DNA of 64,000 nt from Chryseobacterium sp. 7. GTDB lineage: Bacteria > Bacteroidota > Bacteroidia > Flavobacteriales > Weeksellaceae. Positions 27,403 through 34,850 of the stretch are shown here, piece by piece. The position numbers were made by a program, and so were the translations under genes. The stretch lies in assembly GCF_003663845.1 (NCBI RefSeq), contig NZ_RCCA01000001.1:3100001-3164000 (forward strand), given 5' to 3'. The notes under the pieces were generated by a model. It was not told the DNA's origin. It ran no database searches and worked only from the letters and a program-made list of their open reading frames with translations. How positions within the stretch are numbered: position 1 is the first letter of the stretch; every line of letters starts with the position of its first letter.

Positions 27403-29172
27403 TTAGTACATTTTTTCTATAATATCTGCATATTTTTTAATCACTACATTTCTTTTGACTTTCAATGTAGGAGTAATTTCTCCGGTATTGATATCAAATT
27501 CTGCCGGCATTAGGGTGAATTTCTTCACTTTTTCATAGTCTGAAAGGTGATCCTGCAATTCTTTAATTTTCTCTTTATAAAAGTTGATTACCTTTTCATT
27601 TTTTACAGCATCTTCCAAATTGGTAAAAGGAATATTATTTTTCCTGATATAATCCTGTAAAAATTCAAAATTGGGAACAATCAATGCTGAAACAAACTGT
27701 CTTGCTTCAGCAATCAGCATAATCTGCTGGATAAAGTTATTATTCGTCAGGAGGTTTTCGATTTGTTGAGGAGCGATGTATTTTCCGTTGGAAGTTTTCA
27801 TCAGATCTTTGATCCTGTCTGTAATGATCAGGTTTCCTTTATCGTCAAACTTTCCTGCATCACCGGTTTTGAACCATCCGTCTTCTGTAAATACGTTCTG
27901 GGTTTCTTCAGGTTTATTGTAATATCCTTTCATGATACCGTTTCCTCTCGCCTGGATCTCATCATTTTCTCCGATACGCATTTCTACTCCCGGAAGCGGT
28001 TTTCCGCTGGTTCCATGTTCAAAATGAGTCAAAGGAAAAAGAGTCAATGTGGCTGTAGTTTCTGTTAATCCATAACCAACGGTTACGTGAATTCCTACTG
28101 ATTCAAAAAAGCGAGTAACTTCCGGAGACAATGACGCTCCACCACAAGGTAAAAACCAAAGTCTGCCACCCATTTTATCTTTAATTTTACTGAAAACCAG
28201 CATATCTGCAACAGTTTCCTTGAATTTTAATCCAAAAGGAATCGGCTTTTCATTTCTTCTTAATTCTGAAGTTTCCCATCCGGTTTTAAGTGCCCAGTCA
28301 AAGATTTTTTTCTTTAATGATGAACCTTCTTCCGCTTTCTCCAAAACTCCGGCATAGACCTTCTGGAAAAATCTTGGTACAGCACACATGGCTGTAGGCT
28401 TTACTTCTTCCAGTGCTTTGGCTACGTTTTTCGGATCTTCCAGGAAATAAACACGGGCACCTCCATAAAGACTCAATAAACTCCAGCTTCTTTCAAAGAC
28501 ATGGCTTAATGGTAAGAATGCCAATGAAAGTTCTTCTTCAAAATTTTTAAACTTAAAAAATTCAAAATGAGAGTCGAATGCTTTGATGAAATTTCCATGA
28601 GTAAGCATTACTCCTTTTGGGGTTCCGGTGGTTCCGGAAGTATAAATTAATGTTGCGGTATCATCATTTTCTTTCTTACAGATCTCCAGCTTCGGTGAAG
28701 CTTTTGCAATAAAATCTTCAAGATAAAAACTGTTGAATTCTTTTTTGATCCACACTGCTTTTTTGGAAACAATAATCGTTTTCAGGTTGTTTTCTTCTTT
28801 ATGTAAAAACTCAAGACAGGCGTCATACTGCATCTGATTTCCTACCAAAACAACTTTAGCTCCAGAATCGTTAATGATATGTTCTGCCTGCTCAGCATTA
28901 TTGGTTGAATAAATAGGTACCGTAATAGCACCAATAGCCATTGAAGCCAGATCCATGATCATCCATTCTGATGAATTGTCTGAATAAATAGCGACTTTGT
29001 CATTCTCCTGAACTCCGGATTCTTTTAAAGCATTGGCTGTTTTAAAAATAATTTCACTGAATTTTTTCCAGCTCAGCTCTTTCCAACCTGCATCTTTCTT
29101 TTTAAACCCGATTGCCCCTTTTATAGGATGCTTTTCTACATTTTTAAGGATAATTGCCTCTGCAAGATTCAT
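27403..29172 (-). CDS. AMP-dependent long-chain acyl-CoA synthetase
   Basis: The product has 589 residues, the size of the bacterial FadD-like/AMP-binding family. Motifs are TLIYTSGTTGTPKGVMLTHG (AMP/phosphate loop), GYGLTETTATLTLFP, GWFKTGDAGKFDDKGNLIITDR and the lysine motif GKYIAPQQIENLL. It activates fatty acids as acyl-AMP and then acyl-CoA. The ATG overlaps the SDR stop by four bases (ATGA type), so they are coupled. No beta-oxidation genes are nearby; a link to lipid remodelling is only inferred. Confidence 0.92.
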   Translation of the reverse strand: MNLAEAIILKNVEKHPIKGAIGFKKKDAGWKELSWKKFSEIIFKTANALKESGVQENDKVAIYSDNSSEWMIMDLASMAIGAITVPIYSTNNAEQAEHIINDSGAKVVLVGNQMQYDACLEFLHKEENNLKTIIVSKKAVWIKKEFNSFYLEDFIAKASPKLEICKKENDDTATLIYTSGTTGTPKGVMLTHGNFIKAFDSHFEFFKFKNFEEELSLAFLPLSHVFERSWSLLSLYGGARVYFLEDPKNVAKALEEVKPTAMCAVPRFFQKVYAGVLEKAEEGSSLKKKIFDWALKTGWETSELRRNEKPIPFGLKFKETVADMLVFSKIKDKMGGRLWFLPCGGASLSPEVTRFFESVGIHVTVGYGLTETTATLTLFPLTHFEHGTSGKPLPGVEMRIGENDEIQARGNGIMKGYYNKPEETQNVFTEDGWFKTGDAGKFDDKGNLIITDRIKDLMKTSNGKYIAPQQIENLLTNNNFIQQIMLIAEARQFVSALIVPNFEFLQDYIRKNNIPFTNLEDAVKNEKVINFYKEKIKELQDHLSDYEKVKKFTLMPAEFDINTGEITPTLKVKRNVVIKKYADIIEKMY

Positions 29173-30182
29173 TTCTTCAGCTTTTTGTCGTTAATATAAT
29201 TATTCAGATGAAAGTCTATACTTTCTTTTACGGGAATAAACTGATAATTCAGCTTTTCTTTGACTTTGTGATTGGAAATGGTGTTGAAGGAAGAAATGGC
29301 CTCAATATTTGATTTAGTGACCATTTTCAGTTTAGGGATCAGCCATCCGAAAAGGGTGTTGGCTATTCTTCCGATATTTAATACAGATTGTGAAAGAATT
29401 CTGGCATCTTTAAGCCCGAGGCGGATTCTGACCTGTTTTGCAAGATCAGCATATCTGTTATTTTCAGCGACAATGATAAAACGTTCTCCGAAAAGATTAT
29501 TATCCATTAATCCTATGGCAGTATTGGCAACATCTCTTACATCAACATAAGCGGAACCTCCCGAAAAGGTAAAACTATTGTCTTCAAAGGTAGAGAAAAG
29601 TTCACCGCTGCTTTGAGTCCAGTTTCCGCTTCCCACAATCATTCCAGGATTGATAATAATAGTATTGAGACCTTCTGCTGAGGCTCTCCATACTTCCATT
29701 TCGGATAAATGTTTGGAAATAGCATAGGCAGAATGTTCCAGTTTCGGATTAAAATCAGATTCTTCATCCAGCTCTCCTTTTTCATTATAACTATCAAGAA
29801 CAGCAACAGAGCTTACATGGAGAAACTTTTTAACGTCTGATCCTTCACAGGCAAATAAAAGATTCTCTGTACCTTTGATGTTGGTACGGTACATTTCTTT
29901 TTCATCTTTCGGATGAAAGCTTACTTTTGCAGCACAATGATATACCTCATCTACACCTATCAGTGCAGTTTGCAAAGAATCGAGGTCATCAAAATCTACG
30001 TTTACCCATTCAATTTTATTAAAAAAATCGTCAGGATTCTCCGTATAAAAGCTGTATGAATGCTTTACTTCGCTTATATTGCTGCCCGGTCTTTTGGAAG
30101 CACGTACATGTTTACCCCTTTTAAGAAGTTCCAGTACAATTATTCTTCCCAGAATTCCGGTAGCACCCGTTACAAAAATCAT
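29169..30182 (-). CDS. NAD(P)-dependent epimerase/dehydratase (extended SDR)
   Basis: The product has 337 residues with the nucleotide-binding motif FVTGATGILGRIIVLELLKRG (cited by its ends, residues 3-23), then EVYHCAAKVSFHP, FLHVSSVAVL and the catalytic YAISKHLSE (YxxxK). It is an extended SDR similar to 3-beta-HSD and dihydroflavonol reductase types. The substrate is unknown. It is the first gene of the SDR-ligase-mvaD operon and overlaps the ligase by 4 bp. Operon position suggests an isoprenoid- or acyl-linked substrate. Confidence 0.87.
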   Translation of the reverse strand: MIFVTGATGILGRIIVLELLKRGKHVRASKRPGSNISEVKHSYSFYTENPDDFFNKIEWVNVDFDDLDSLQTALIGVDEVYHCAAKVSFHPKDEKEMYRTNIKGTENLLFACEGSDVKKFLHVSSVAVLDSYNEKGELDEESDFNPKLEHSAYAISKHLSEMEVWRASAEGLNTIIINPGMIVGSGNWTQSSGELFSTFEDNSFTFSGGSAYVDVRDVANTAIGLMDNNLFGERFIIVAENNRYADLAKQVRIRLGLKDARILSQSVLNIGRIANTLFGWLIPKLKMVTKSNIEAISSFNTISNHKVKEKLNYQFIPVKESIDFHLNNYINDKKLKK

Positions 30183-30380
30183 TAATTATTTTCTTGATTG
30201 CTGACTAAAATATAACAATATTTTCTATCCGGCAATTTTCAGGTTCCTGTAAAAATTTCCCTGAAAAACCGCTTTTGCAAATTTGCGATTTTTAAAGCAT
30301 AATTCAGCTTAATTTAACCAATATTATCATTCTGAAAACAATAAACCTGGAAATTTTAACCACAATAGATGTTCAAAATT

Positions 30381-30417
30381 AAAAGTCCTGAAAGGATTTA
30401 CAACTTTCAGGACTTTT
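30381..30417 (-). terminator. Rho-independent terminator of the graspetide operon
   Basis: AAAAGTCCTGAAAG and CTTTCAGGACTTTT form a 14-bp perfect stem with a 9-nt loop, followed on the minus strand by TTTTAATTTT. It lies 23 bp past the last ligase stop. Confidence 0.9.
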
Positions 30418-30439
30418 ATGCTTAAAAAGCATATTATTT

Positions 30440-31444
30440 TTAAGCCATTACCTCATTATTTCTTCTTGGTGCTTTGTCGCAGAGAACGTCTGCAATGCTT
30501 TTGGAAATAAGGTTTCCTTCTGTAAGATTATCCAGCCAGAAAAACTCTCCTGCGGCATTGATCTCGATGAAATAATATTCGTCTTCGGGAGAAACAATCA
30601 TGTCTATCGCTCCGTAATCTACGTTGTAAACATCCAGAAGTTCAAGCAGTTTTGCTTCTACATCTGCCGGAAGTTCTGTTCTGTTCCATTTATCTAAGAG
30701 ATTAACTCCGTCTTTTCTCCAGTCTATTTTAGCGTCTTCAGACTGTTGAGAGTCTATTTCGAATGCATAAACATCTCTTCCCACAATAGTAATACGAAGT
30801 TCTTTTTTCTTTTGAATCATTTGCTGAAACTGCATCGGGCAGTACAATAATGAATCCAGCTCTTCCAGCTTATCTTCACTCACTACGTTGGTATACACTA
30901 CATTTTCCACACCGTCTTCATAGATGGCAAAACCGGTTTGCATTTTGGCTACTACATTTTGGTGTTTCAGGATAAATTTTCTGGCTTCATCCGGATTGTT
31001 TGTAAGACAGGTTGCCGGAATGGTCAATCCTAATTTATCTGCAATTTTCAGTTGTTCTTCCTTACTGTCCAGTCTTCTGTAAACACTCGGTTTTCCCAAA
31101 GAATAGGCATCTACAGACTCAAAAAAGCCGAAAAGGGTATTGCGAATTTCACCCATTGCAGCTCCGTAAAATTTGGAATCCATTTCTTCCCTGAGTCCGC
31201 TTCCTATATTGTAAGCTCTTCTGTACCAGATGGCAGAAATATCATCCAAACGGTGTTTTGCGTCTGGAGTTTCAAGGTAACTTATCCATTCCCCATCCTG
31301 GAAAATAGTGGACAGCTTGTTTTGTAAAGGATAAATATCAACATCAAAACGAATGACTTCGCATCCATTTTGTCCAATGTATTCTGTTACTTTTTCAATA
31401 GAAAAATTATCTGCGGTATGGGTAATAATTAAAATTTTATTCAT
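30440..31444 (-). CDS. ATP-grasp graspetide ligase, MvdD/MdnC-like (ester-forming)
   Basis: The product has 334 residues from the ATG at 31444; a 19-codon upstream extension lacks family similarity. The N-terminus KILIITHTADNFSIEKV, then ISAIWYRRAYN, KKKELRITIVGRDVYAFEID, DWRKDG and YGAIDMIVSPEDEYYFIEIN with GEFFWLD are typical of MdnC/MvdD. In microviridin synthesis that enzyme makes the two omega-ester bonds of the core. The gene overlaps the upstream ligase by 8 bp and ends the operon. The likely substrates are the precursors at 32467 and 32742. Assignment as the ester ligase rests on recalled family features. Confidence 0.9.
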   Translation of the reverse strand: MNKILIITHTADNFSIEKVTEYIGQNGCEVIRFDVDIYPLQNKLSTIFQDGEWISYLETPDAKHRLDDISAIWYRRAYNIGSGLREEMDSKFYGAAMGEIRNTLFGFFESVDAYSLGKPSVYRRLDSKEEQLKIADKLGLTIPATCLTNNPDEARKFILKHQNVVAKMQTGFAIYEDGVENVVYTNVVSEDKLEELDSLLYCPMQFQQMIQKKKELRITIVGRDVYAFEIDSQQSEDAKIDWRKDGVNLLDKWNRTELPADVEAKLLELLDVYNVDYGAIDMIVSPEDEYYFIEINAAGEFFWLDNLTEGNLISKSIADVLCDKAPRRNNEVMA

Positions 31445-32393
31445 GGAAATTAATTCTTTTGATAAGATTATCGGCAATTCTTTCTGCGATGGGGAAACCA
31501 AGTTCTTTCTGCAGCATTCCCCATTCCCCTTGTGGATTTACTTCAAGGAAATAATAGTGTCCATCTTTTCCTTTGATCACATCAATGGCTCCTGTATACA
31601 ATCCCATTTCTTTCATCATAGAAGTGAGATTGGTTTTAATAGAATCCGGAAGTTCATAGGCAGACCAGAAATACCCTTCACGGGCTATTCTCCAATCTGC
31701 ATTTTCACTGTTATTGATCTTTCCTGTAAAGAATTCGCCGTCTACATAAACAATTCTCAGTTCATATTCTTTGTCAATATAAGGCTGGAAGATCATCGGA
31801 CAATACGCAATATCAGACAGGTGTTCCAAGGATTCTTCTTCAATAATGGTAGAGGAAATCATGTTTTCACCTGACATTGTTTTTGCCGTTACTCCGTGCA
31901 GCTTTGCAATAGCTTTTCCCTGGCAGTATTGATAGAAAAATGTTTTTATTTTCTCTTCATCGTTGGAAAAAATGGTTTTTGGGATGATTAAGTTATTTCT
32001 TTGTGCAATTTTCAGCTGAAATATCTTGTTTCCGTCAACTTTTTTTTCATTTTCATAGGGGTTGATCCAAGGAATATCTTCCAAAGCTGTCAGCAGGTTG
32101 TATCGGAGACTTCCATATTCTTTCATAAAGATTTTTTCATAGTCCTGATCCAGCTCTTCGGGAGCACTAATTCTCCAGGCTTTCCGATGCCATACTCCAT
32201 TGATGTTCTCAGAATGTATGGTATTTCCGTATTCATCTGTCAATTCAAATGAATCTTCATAAATGCTGATTTTCTGAAAATGATTCAGGCGGTCAGAATT
32301 CAGTCTGAAATAAGGAATATTTTGGGAAGCCAGGTATTCGAAAAAGAGATCAATATTATAAAAATCCTGTGAATGGGTGATGCAGAGAATCAT
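31437..32393 (-). CDS. ATP-grasp graspetide ligase, MvdC/MdnB-like
   Basis: The product has 318 residues. It begins MILCITHSQDFYNIDLFF, with INGVWHRKAWR, DKEYELRIVYVDGEFFTGK, YTGAIDVIKGKDGHYYFLEV and NPQGEWGMLQKELGFPIAE. It is a paralogue of the following ligase, and the ending fits the MdnB/MvdC branch, which makes the lysine amide ring in microviridins. It lies between precursor A1 (73 bp away) and the MvdD-like gene (8-bp overlap). Whether it closes a lactam or a further ester here is open, since both precursors keep the core lysine. Confidence 0.85.
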   Translation of the reverse strand: MILCITHSQDFYNIDLFFEYLASQNIPYFRLNSDRLNHFQKISIYEDSFELTDEYGNTIHSENINGVWHRKAWRISAPEELDQDYEKIFMKEYGSLRYNLLTALEDIPWINPYENEKKVDGNKIFQLKIAQRNNLIIPKTIFSNDEEKIKTFFYQYCQGKAIAKLHGVTAKTMSGENMISSTIIEEESLEHLSDIAYCPMIFQPYIDKEYELRIVYVDGEFFTGKINNSENADWRIAREGYFWSAYELPDSIKTNLTSMMKEMGLYTGAIDVIKGKDGHYYFLEVNPQGEWGMLQKELGFPIAERIADNLIKRINFHE

Positions 32394-32466
32394 TTGCCGG
32401 TTGTATTAAAAAGGGAAACTTAAACTTTAAGTTTCCCCTATTATTTTTAAAATATTCTACTGTTTT

Positions 32467-32694
32467 TTATAGTGGAACAAAGATTGTATCATCATCACCG
32501 TCAGATGGATATTTCATGGTATGCATTAAATCATCTTTTGGAGAAGTTACCGTGTCTACGGCTGGCTTTGTTATCATGTCTCTTTCTGGAATTGAAATGA
32601 TATCTGTTCCTCCTTTTACTGTTTCAGGATCCTTCACCTGTTTTTCTAAGAATGACGCGAAAAACGGCTTCTTCTTTGAGTTATTACTTTTCAT
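32467..32694 (-). CDS. Graspetide (microviridin-type) precursor peptide A1
   Basis: The product has 75 residues. The leader holds KKKPFFASFLEKQ (residues 7-19), a PFFARFL-type ligase recognition helix, and ends VKGG (26-29), a possible double-Gly cleavage site. The C-terminal core TMKYPSDGDDD (59-69) matches the microviridin pattern TxKYPSD-x-acidic, but with Asp where Glu is usual. Upstream, hydroxyl residues recur about every 8 residues (S34, T42, T50, T59), each followed 5-6 residues on by Asp (D39, D47, D55, D65). That suggests extra single-ring cores. The leader is identical to A2 over residues 5-29. Confidence 0.92.
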   Translation of the reverse strand: MKSNNSKKKPFFASFLEKQVKDPETVKGGTDIISIPERDMITKPAVDTVTSPKDDLMHTMKYPSDGDDDTIFVPL

Positions 32695-32741
32695 AATGTT
32701 TTAGTTTTGGTTTGATATAATTAAGCCTAAGCTTTATTTTC

Positions 32742-32981
32742 TTATACATCTAAAACATCCTCATCACCGTCTGAAGGATATTTCATGGTTACATTGTCAT
32801 TATTAGGCTTTGTAACACTATCTTCAAGCGCTGTAGTAGTGATATGATCCTTTACTACTGAAGTAATCTGATCTGCAAGTACAGAAGTAATACCTCCTCC
32901 TTTTACTGTTTCAGGGTCTTTAACCTGTTTTTCCAGGAATGACGCAAAAAATGGCTTCTTTTTTGAATTTTTGTTTTCCAT
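32742..32981 (-). CDS. Graspetide (microviridin-type) precursor peptide A2
   Basis: The product has 79 residues, with the same leader as A1 (PFFASFLEK at residues 10-18, VKGGG at 26-30). The C-terminal core is TMKYPSDGDED (65-75), with Glu at the position expected for the amide ring. The preceding segment has T32, T40, T48, T57 and T65, each followed by D37, D45, D54, D62 and D71, a clear period of 8-9. It is the first gene of the operon (A2, A1, MvdC-like, MvdD-like). A near-consensus TACTTTG lies about 30 bp upstream on the minus strand. No transporter or protease gene is adjacent. Confidence 0.92.
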   Translation of the reverse strand: MENKNSKKKPFFASFLEKQVKDPETVKGGGITSVLADQITSVVKDHITTTALEDSVTKPNNDNVTMKYPSDGDEDVLDV

Positions 32982-33096
32982 AAGTTAATATTTTTATTGT
33001 TTTGACAATTCCAAAGTACAAAAATTTCAACTCATGGAGAAATAATATTAAGTTTTAATAAAAATTTAACATAATATCAAAAATAAAAGGATAAAA

Positions 33097-33876
33097 TTAA
33101 CCCAATCCAAGAAAGCCCTTAACAACATTTGCAAAATCAACCGGATTTTCAGCCTGCACCCAATGACCTGCATTTTTTACCGTTATCACCTTAGCTTTGG
33201 GAAACTGCTGTTTGATTCCAAATTCATCCTGTGGCAGGATATAATTAGATCTGTCTCCTGCTATAAACAGGGTTTCTCCATCAAAAACACCGAATTTTAT
33301 TGCATTGGAAACAAATTCAGTATACTTTTCAGATAATGTTTTAAGATTGAATCTCCAGCCCAGCTTTTTATTATCATCCCAATACAGGTTCTTCGTTAAA
33401 AACTGTATCGTGGATTTTTCAGGAATGTATTGGTTCAAAACAGCTTCCACCTCATTTCTTGAAGATACCGTATTGAAATCTACTGTTTCCAACGCTTTGA
33501 TAATCCCTTGGTGATGCGGCGGATAAGCTTTTGGAGAAATATCCACAACAATCAGTTTTTCAACACGTTCAGGGTATTTTACAGCAAACTGCATCACTGC
33601 TTTTCCTCCCAATGAATGCCCCAGTACGTGGGCTTTCTGAATGCCATAGTGATCCATATAGCGTGCAATATCATCTGCCAGATCATCGTGTGACATGCTG
33701 TCAGAATGAAAGCTTCGTCCGTGATTTCTAAGGTCAATCAGATGTACCGGAAGATATTCTCCCAGATCCTTTCCGAAACTTCCCCAGTTGTCAAGCATTC
33801 CGAATAATCCGTGAAATACAAGTAGCGGCGTATTCGTTAAGTTTTCGCCAAATATTTTTGAATTTAAAATTTCCAT
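33097..33876 (-). CDS. Alpha/beta hydrolase (YbfF-like esterase)
   Basis: The product has 259 residues, all one alpha/beta-hydrolase domain. Motifs are VFHGLFGMLDNWGSFGKDL, VHLIDLRNHGRSFHS, VLGHSLGGKAVMQFA (nucleophile S88) and NAGHWVQAENP (histidine, about 240). This order matches the YbfF/short-chain esterase group acting on small acyl esters or acyl-CoA. It is cytoplasmic. It sits 115 bp upstream of the graspetide operon on the same strand but is separated by an AT-rich spacer, so I do not assign it to that pathway. Confidence 0.88.
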   Translation of the reverse strand: MEILNSKIFGENLTNTPLLVFHGLFGMLDNWGSFGKDLGEYLPVHLIDLRNHGRSFHSDSMSHDDLADDIARYMDHYGIQKAHVLGHSLGGKAVMQFAVKYPERVEKLIVVDISPKAYPPHHQGIIKALETVDFNTVSSRNEVEAVLNQYIPEKSTIQFLTKNLYWDDNKKLGWRFNLKTLSEKYTEFVSNAIKFGVFDGETLFIAGDRSNYILPQDEFGIKQQFPKAKVITVKNAGHWVQAENPVDFANVVKGFLGLG

Positions 33877-33898
33877 TTTTCTTAGAAGTTTAGATATG

Positions 33899-33962
33899 AG
33901 AAACCAGAAGTTAAAAACTAAAAACGAAGCTTTACTAACTTCTAATCTTTAGCTTCTGGTTT
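33899..33962. repeat. Inverted repeat between the YbfF-like gene and pdxJ
   Basis: AGAAACCAGAAG (from about 33899) and CTTCTGGTTTCTT (to about 33963) are inverted, with ~40 bp between. It may act as a weak terminator for pdxJ. Confidence 0.6.
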
Positions 33963-33969
33963 CTTATTA

Positions 33970-34689
33970 TTACCATTTCGCCAGTCTCTTCAAATAAGCC
34001 TGAACTGTATTTTCCAATCCCATATAAAGCGCTTCAGAAACCAAAGCGTGCCCAATAGACACTTCCAACAGATTTGGAATGATATCTGAAAAGTATTTCA
34101 GGTTTTCTAAACTTAAGTCGTGCCCAGCATTGATGCCCAATCCAAAATTGGTGGCCTCAACAGCAGTGTCGTAATAAGGTTTTATAGCCTGTTCTTTATT
34201 TGTAAGATAATTTTTCGCGTAAGCTTCCGTATAAAGCTCAATTCTGTCGGCTCCTGTTTTAGCAGCATATTCTACAAGCTCCGGCAAAGGATCAAGAAAA
34301 ATGGAAGTACGGATGCCTTCTTTTTTGAATTCCGCAATGATCTCTGTAAGGAAATCCAAGTGTTTTTTTGTATCCCAGCCAGCATTGGAAGTAATAGCAT
34401 CATCAGCGTCCGGTACCAGAGTCACCTGCTCGGGCTTTACTTCTAAAACCATATCGATAAAGCTTTGGTGAGGGTTTCCTTCAATGTTAAACTCAGTCGT
34501 AACCAACGGCTTCAGATCATAGACATCTTTCCTTGTGATATGCCTTTCATCAGGTCTTGGATGGATGGTAATCCCCTGTCCTCCGAATTCCTGAATTTTT
34601 ACAGCAGCTTCTGTAACACTTGGGGTTTCACCTCCTCTTGCATTTCTTAACGTCGCAATTTTATTAATGTTTACGCTTAGTTTTGTCAT
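33970..34689 (-). CDS. pdxJ: Pyridoxine 5'-phosphate synthase PdxJ
   Basis: The product has 239 residues from ATG 34689, the usual size; 31 in-frame upstream codons overlap repeat sequence and are excluded. Motifs are KLSVNINKIATLRNARGG, GITIHPRPDERHIT, VTLVPDADDAITSNAGWD, ADRIELYTEAYAKN and GLGINAGHDLSLENL. It condenses 1-deoxyxylulose 5-phosphate with 3-amino-2-oxopropyl phosphate in vitamin B6 synthesis. Deoxyxylulose phosphate must still be made even though this organism uses mevalonate for isoprenoids. It is a single gene. Confidence 0.97.
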   Translation of the reverse strand: MTKLSVNINKIATLRNARGGETPSVTEAAVKIQEFGGQGITIHPRPDERHITRKDVYDLKPLVTTEFNIEGNPHQSFIDMVLEVKPEQVTLVPDADDAITSNAGWDTKKHLDFLTEIIAEFKKEGIRTSIFLDPLPELVEYAAKTGADRIELYTEAYAKNYLTNKEQAIKPYYDTAVEATNFGLGINAGHDLSLENLKYFSDIIPNLLEVSIGHALVSEALYMGLENTVQAYLKRLAKW

Positions 34690-34718
34690 TGTTATTTTAG
34701 ATGTTAGATATGAAATGT

Positions 34719-34850
34719 AAGAAGCTGGAAGCTCAAGGCTGGGAGTAAATCCAGATTTTGTACTTCTATTGGTCTTCCACATTTATGATCATTTAAAAGT
34801 TTAATTTAAAATTTGTTTAAAGATGCTGAAACTTCCAGCTTTTCTACACT
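34719..34850. repeat. Two copies of the AGCTGGAAG extragenic repeat, inverted
   Basis: GAAGCTGGAAGCTCAAGGCT (about 34720-34739) and AACTTCCAGCTTTTCTACAC (about 34830-34849) are opposite in orientation and flank the spacer between the MscS gene and pdxJ. Confidence 0.55.

Noticed and set aside
27403..30182. Acyl-CoA ligase and SDR as an OleC/OleD olefin pathway
   Set aside because: There are no OleA or OleB genes, and the ligase motifs fit ordinary long-chain acyl-CoA synthetases.
31445..31501. 19-codon extension of the MvdD-like ligase
   Set aside because: The family N-terminus starts at ATG 31444; the extension lies in the coding sequence of the other ligase.
33097..33876. YbfF-like hydrolase as the graspetide leader peptidase or maturation enzyme
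   Set aside because: It is a general esterase fold, separated by an AT-rich spacer from the peptide operon, and the family is not known for this task.
34690..34782. 31-codon extension of PdxJ
   Set aside because: It runs through the AGCTGGAAG repeat, and the conserved PdxJ N-terminus begins at ATG 34689.
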